From Peptidiphaga gingivicola (GTDB lineage: Bacteria > Actinomycetota > Actinomycetes > Actinomycetales > Actinomycetaceae), in the NCBI RefSeq assembly GCF_001652275.1, contig NZ_LVZK01000001.1, forward strand, positions 1,240,001 through 1,304,000: a stretch of DNA of 64,000 nt, given 5' to 3'. The notes below the pieces were generated by a model, which was given only the letters and a program-made list of their open reading frames with translations, had not been told where the DNA came from and did not search any database. Below, one piece after another: positions 62,319-64,000 of this stretch. Position 1 is the first letter of the stretch. Every line of letters starts with the position of its first letter. Made by a program: the position numbers and the translations under genes.

Positions 62319-63029
62319 CTAATTACTATGTGGGTGACGTTTCTTGCGCCTCGCAAGTAAAGCGATAACAGCGCTCGCTGCAGCGACGGCTGCTCCAATG
62401 GCGCCCCATCCCCACACGGGGAATCCGTCATTGTCGTCTTTCGAAGTCGCAGTATTCGATTTCTTACCAGAGGTGGCAGTAGGCGCGGGAAAGGGCGATG
62501 CACTTCCCTTTTTCTCGGAAGTGATAGAAATGCCTGTAGAGAGATAGTCAAAGTTATTGATAATTACTTTATTGCCCTCAATTTTTCCTATGTTTGTTTT
62601 AGTTACTTTAGAGGGCATTTGAATCGTTAACTTTATCCTTATTCCTTCGTATGTTTCTGTAGCTTCCATCGGCGATTTAGGTACCGTAAAGGTGTAATGG
62701 TCACCGTTGTCAACTAGTTTATCTCGCATCTCCAAAGGCTTGTCTGATGTGAGCTTACATGTGAGGGGGCCTCCGGAAGTGGTGATGTCTTCTATTTTAG
62801 CGTCTTGCGCAAACCTCATGACTCCGGGGAGGACTTTTTTTAGATTCTCGCACGTTCTGCCAACTGAGGCCATCTGCCCGTTGTCGTCTTCGAAAATGAG
62901 GACTTCTTTGGTCTTGCCGTTAGCATGCACCTCTATGGTCGCCTCCGTGCGGCATCCCATGAGAATGAAAGCTGATAGAGCCAAGAAAGCATAGAGAACA
63001 TTTGACTTTTTCTTTGAAGGGGTGGTCAT
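62319..63029 (-). CDS. LppM-like lipoprotein, copy 4
   Basis: 236 residues. Lipobox LMGC (Cys26), RTEATIEVHANGKTKEVL, FEDDNGQMASVG, TSGGPLTCKL, GKIEGNKVII and a terminal membrane helix followed by RRKKRH. Domain order is as in the other copies. AT-richer than the housekeeping genes. Confidence 0.8.
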   Translation of the reverse strand: MTTPSKKKSNVLYAFLALSAFILMGCRTEATIEVHANGKTKEVLIFEDDNGQMASVGRTCENLKKVLPGVMRFAQDAKIEDITTSGGPLTCKLTSDKPLEMRDKLVDNGDHYTFTVPKSPMEATETYEGIRIKLTIQMPSKVTKTNIGKIEGNKVIINNFDYLSTGISITSEKKGSASPFPAPTATSGKKSNTATSKDDNDGFPVWGWGAIGAAVAAASAVIALLARRKKRHPHSN

Positions 63030-63416
63030 GTTGAGTCTCCCTGTGCTCTCTCGCGAAACGGCAATCGCCTAAAACGTCCGGACAAGATCAGGATAGTCTT
63101 TCAAGCTTCCACTCTGCTCGATCCGAGCGCCAAGCGGTATCCACTTAACGGCTACGGTTTCGAGCACGAAGAGCGGGCGCTTCTTGCTGTTTCCCAAGTG
63201 CGCGAACTGTATTGGTGCTGCTTTATGTTACTTCATTTTGTTTGTCGTGACCGCGAGGTGAGCGTAAGCAGGGGCGGAGCAAATCGGAATTCTGCTGCAG
63301 CGCTGCTCAGAGCGTACGGTGTGCCTGTTTCCACCGCGGCTTCTGTCGAAGTGCCTAGACAGCTTGATTTGGATGAGTCAACGAGACTCCGGCCCGCGCG
63401 TCAGTTCAGGAAGCTG
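63030..63416. other. Gap upstream of LppM copy 4
   Basis: About 390 bases. It contains the copy-4 leader and the element at 63067-63098 shared with copy 3. No gene is supported; an 86-codon + strand frame at 63198 has no recognisable feature. Confidence 0.4.
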
Positions 63417-63775
63417 TTAGTGGCTCTGAAAGTGGCATTTCTTCCGCCGTACCAGTAAAACGATAGCAACACTCATGGCAGCGCTGGCTGCGTCAATGAC
63501 ACCCTATCCCCATCTCCGGTATCCATCAATGTCGCTCTTGGAAGCTTCGGCCCTTGTTTTTCTTCCTGAAACACTGGAAGATGAAGAGTTTTGGAGTGGT
63601 TTTTCATCGATATGACGGAAACGCCGTCTCTCCAGTATTCAAAACCATTTTATTACCATCGATTTCCCTATTCGTCCTCAAAGACGAATACTATTTTGAC
63701 GCTGCCATCCGCGCGCAGATCGATGGTCCCGTCGATGCGGCATGCAGTAAGAATCATTGTCAGCGCCGCAACGGT
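63417..63775 (-). pseudogene. LppM-like lipoprotein, decayed copy 5
   Basis: Readable pieces in order: MILTACRIDGTIDLRADGSV, FVFEDE then a stop, EIDGNKMVLNTGE, SDIDGYRRWG, and AMSVAIVLLVRRKKCHF. The lipobox follows directly after the stop codon of copy 6, so the start and most of the signal peptide are gone, and the middle of the domain is deleted. A remnant left by recombination between tandem copies. Confidence 0.7.
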
Positions 63776-64000
63776 TCAAGGTGCAGAAGGCAATTGGCGC
63801 CTCCGTCTGACTGCTGCAGCAGTGACGCCAGCTATCGTGGCTAGTGAGCCGACTCCAATAAGCGCCCAAGCCCAAGGGGGAACTCCGCCGCTTTCCGCAG
63901 CTGACGCCGAGCTCGTTTCCTTTTCTGAAGAGGCAGCCTTTGCAGTGGGCGATAAGGTACCGCCCGTAACGCCGCTCTTCTTTTCTGACGTAACGGAAAG
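63776..64000 (-). CDS. LppM-like lipoprotein, copy 6 (partial)
   Basis: Only the C-terminal 74 codons lie in the window; the gene begins beyond 64000. ITSEKKG-like VTSEKKSGV, a Ser/Ala linker, the membrane helix AWALIGVGSLATIAGVTAAA and RRRRQLPSAP with a TGA at 63776-63778 match the end of copies 3 and 4. The array therefore continues past the window. Confidence 0.7.
   Translation of the reverse strand, partial: LSVTSEKKSGVTGGTLSPTAKAASSEKETSSASAAESGGVPPWAWALIGVGSLATIAGVTAAAVRRRRQLPSAP

Overview
The window is chromosomal DNA of a high-GC Gram-positive bacterium (Actinomycetota), most likely of the family Actinomycetaceae. Reasons: actinobacterial gene order in the ribosomal clusters, frequent GTG and TTG starts (rpoB, rpoC, secY and rpsM use TTG), a zinc-binding S14, and Arg-, Ala- or Lys-rich extensions on S3, S5 and L17. 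The genus is not resolved from sequence alone.

About two thirds of the window is the core information-processing backbone, nearly all on the + strand: rplJ-rplL behind an L10-type leader (57-1363), rpoB-rpoC (2602-10030), rpsL-rpsG-fusA-tuf (10408-14737), a cupin plus methyltransferase pair (15494-16716), the complete S10/spc cluster rpsJ to rplO (17075-26685), secY-adk-map (26907-29695), infA-rpmJ-rpsM-rpsK-rpoA-rplQ (42835-45887, without rpsD), cstA plus a YbdD-like gene, a ROK-family kinase, truA and an LssY-C membrane protein (46250-51967), rplM-rpsI (55193-56152) and glmM (56624-57964). Strong inverted repeats separate most units.

Three accessory blocks are set between these housekeeping units. 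Block A (29696-42834) splits map from infA, which are normally adjacent. It holds a small protein with a WSG motif, an Ala/Ser/Thr/Arg-rich protein, two convergent LppM-like lipoproteins, and then an 892-residue protein followed by an array in which extra or decayed copies of its C-terminal 211 residues alternate with lipoprotein genes on the opposite strand. Block B (52087-54330) is a compact operon: a small protein with a YxxxD tail, a WXG-headed protein ending in a calpain-like cysteine protease domain, and a lipoprotein coupled by a 4-base overlap. Block C (57965 to the window end) repeats the first half of block A: WSG-type protein, low-complexity partner (frameshifted here), long terminator hairpin, and a tandem array of convergent LppM-like genes ending in a pseudogene and a gene cut by the window edge.

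Taken together, blocks A-C look like a family of cell-surface or type VII (ESX/WXG) secretion-associated modules with polymorphic effector and lipoprotein partners that expand by local duplication. No secretion ATPase or membrane core (EccB/C/D/E, MycP) lies in the window, so the link to a type VII system rests on motifs and gene layout. The proposed toxin/immunity roles are inference.
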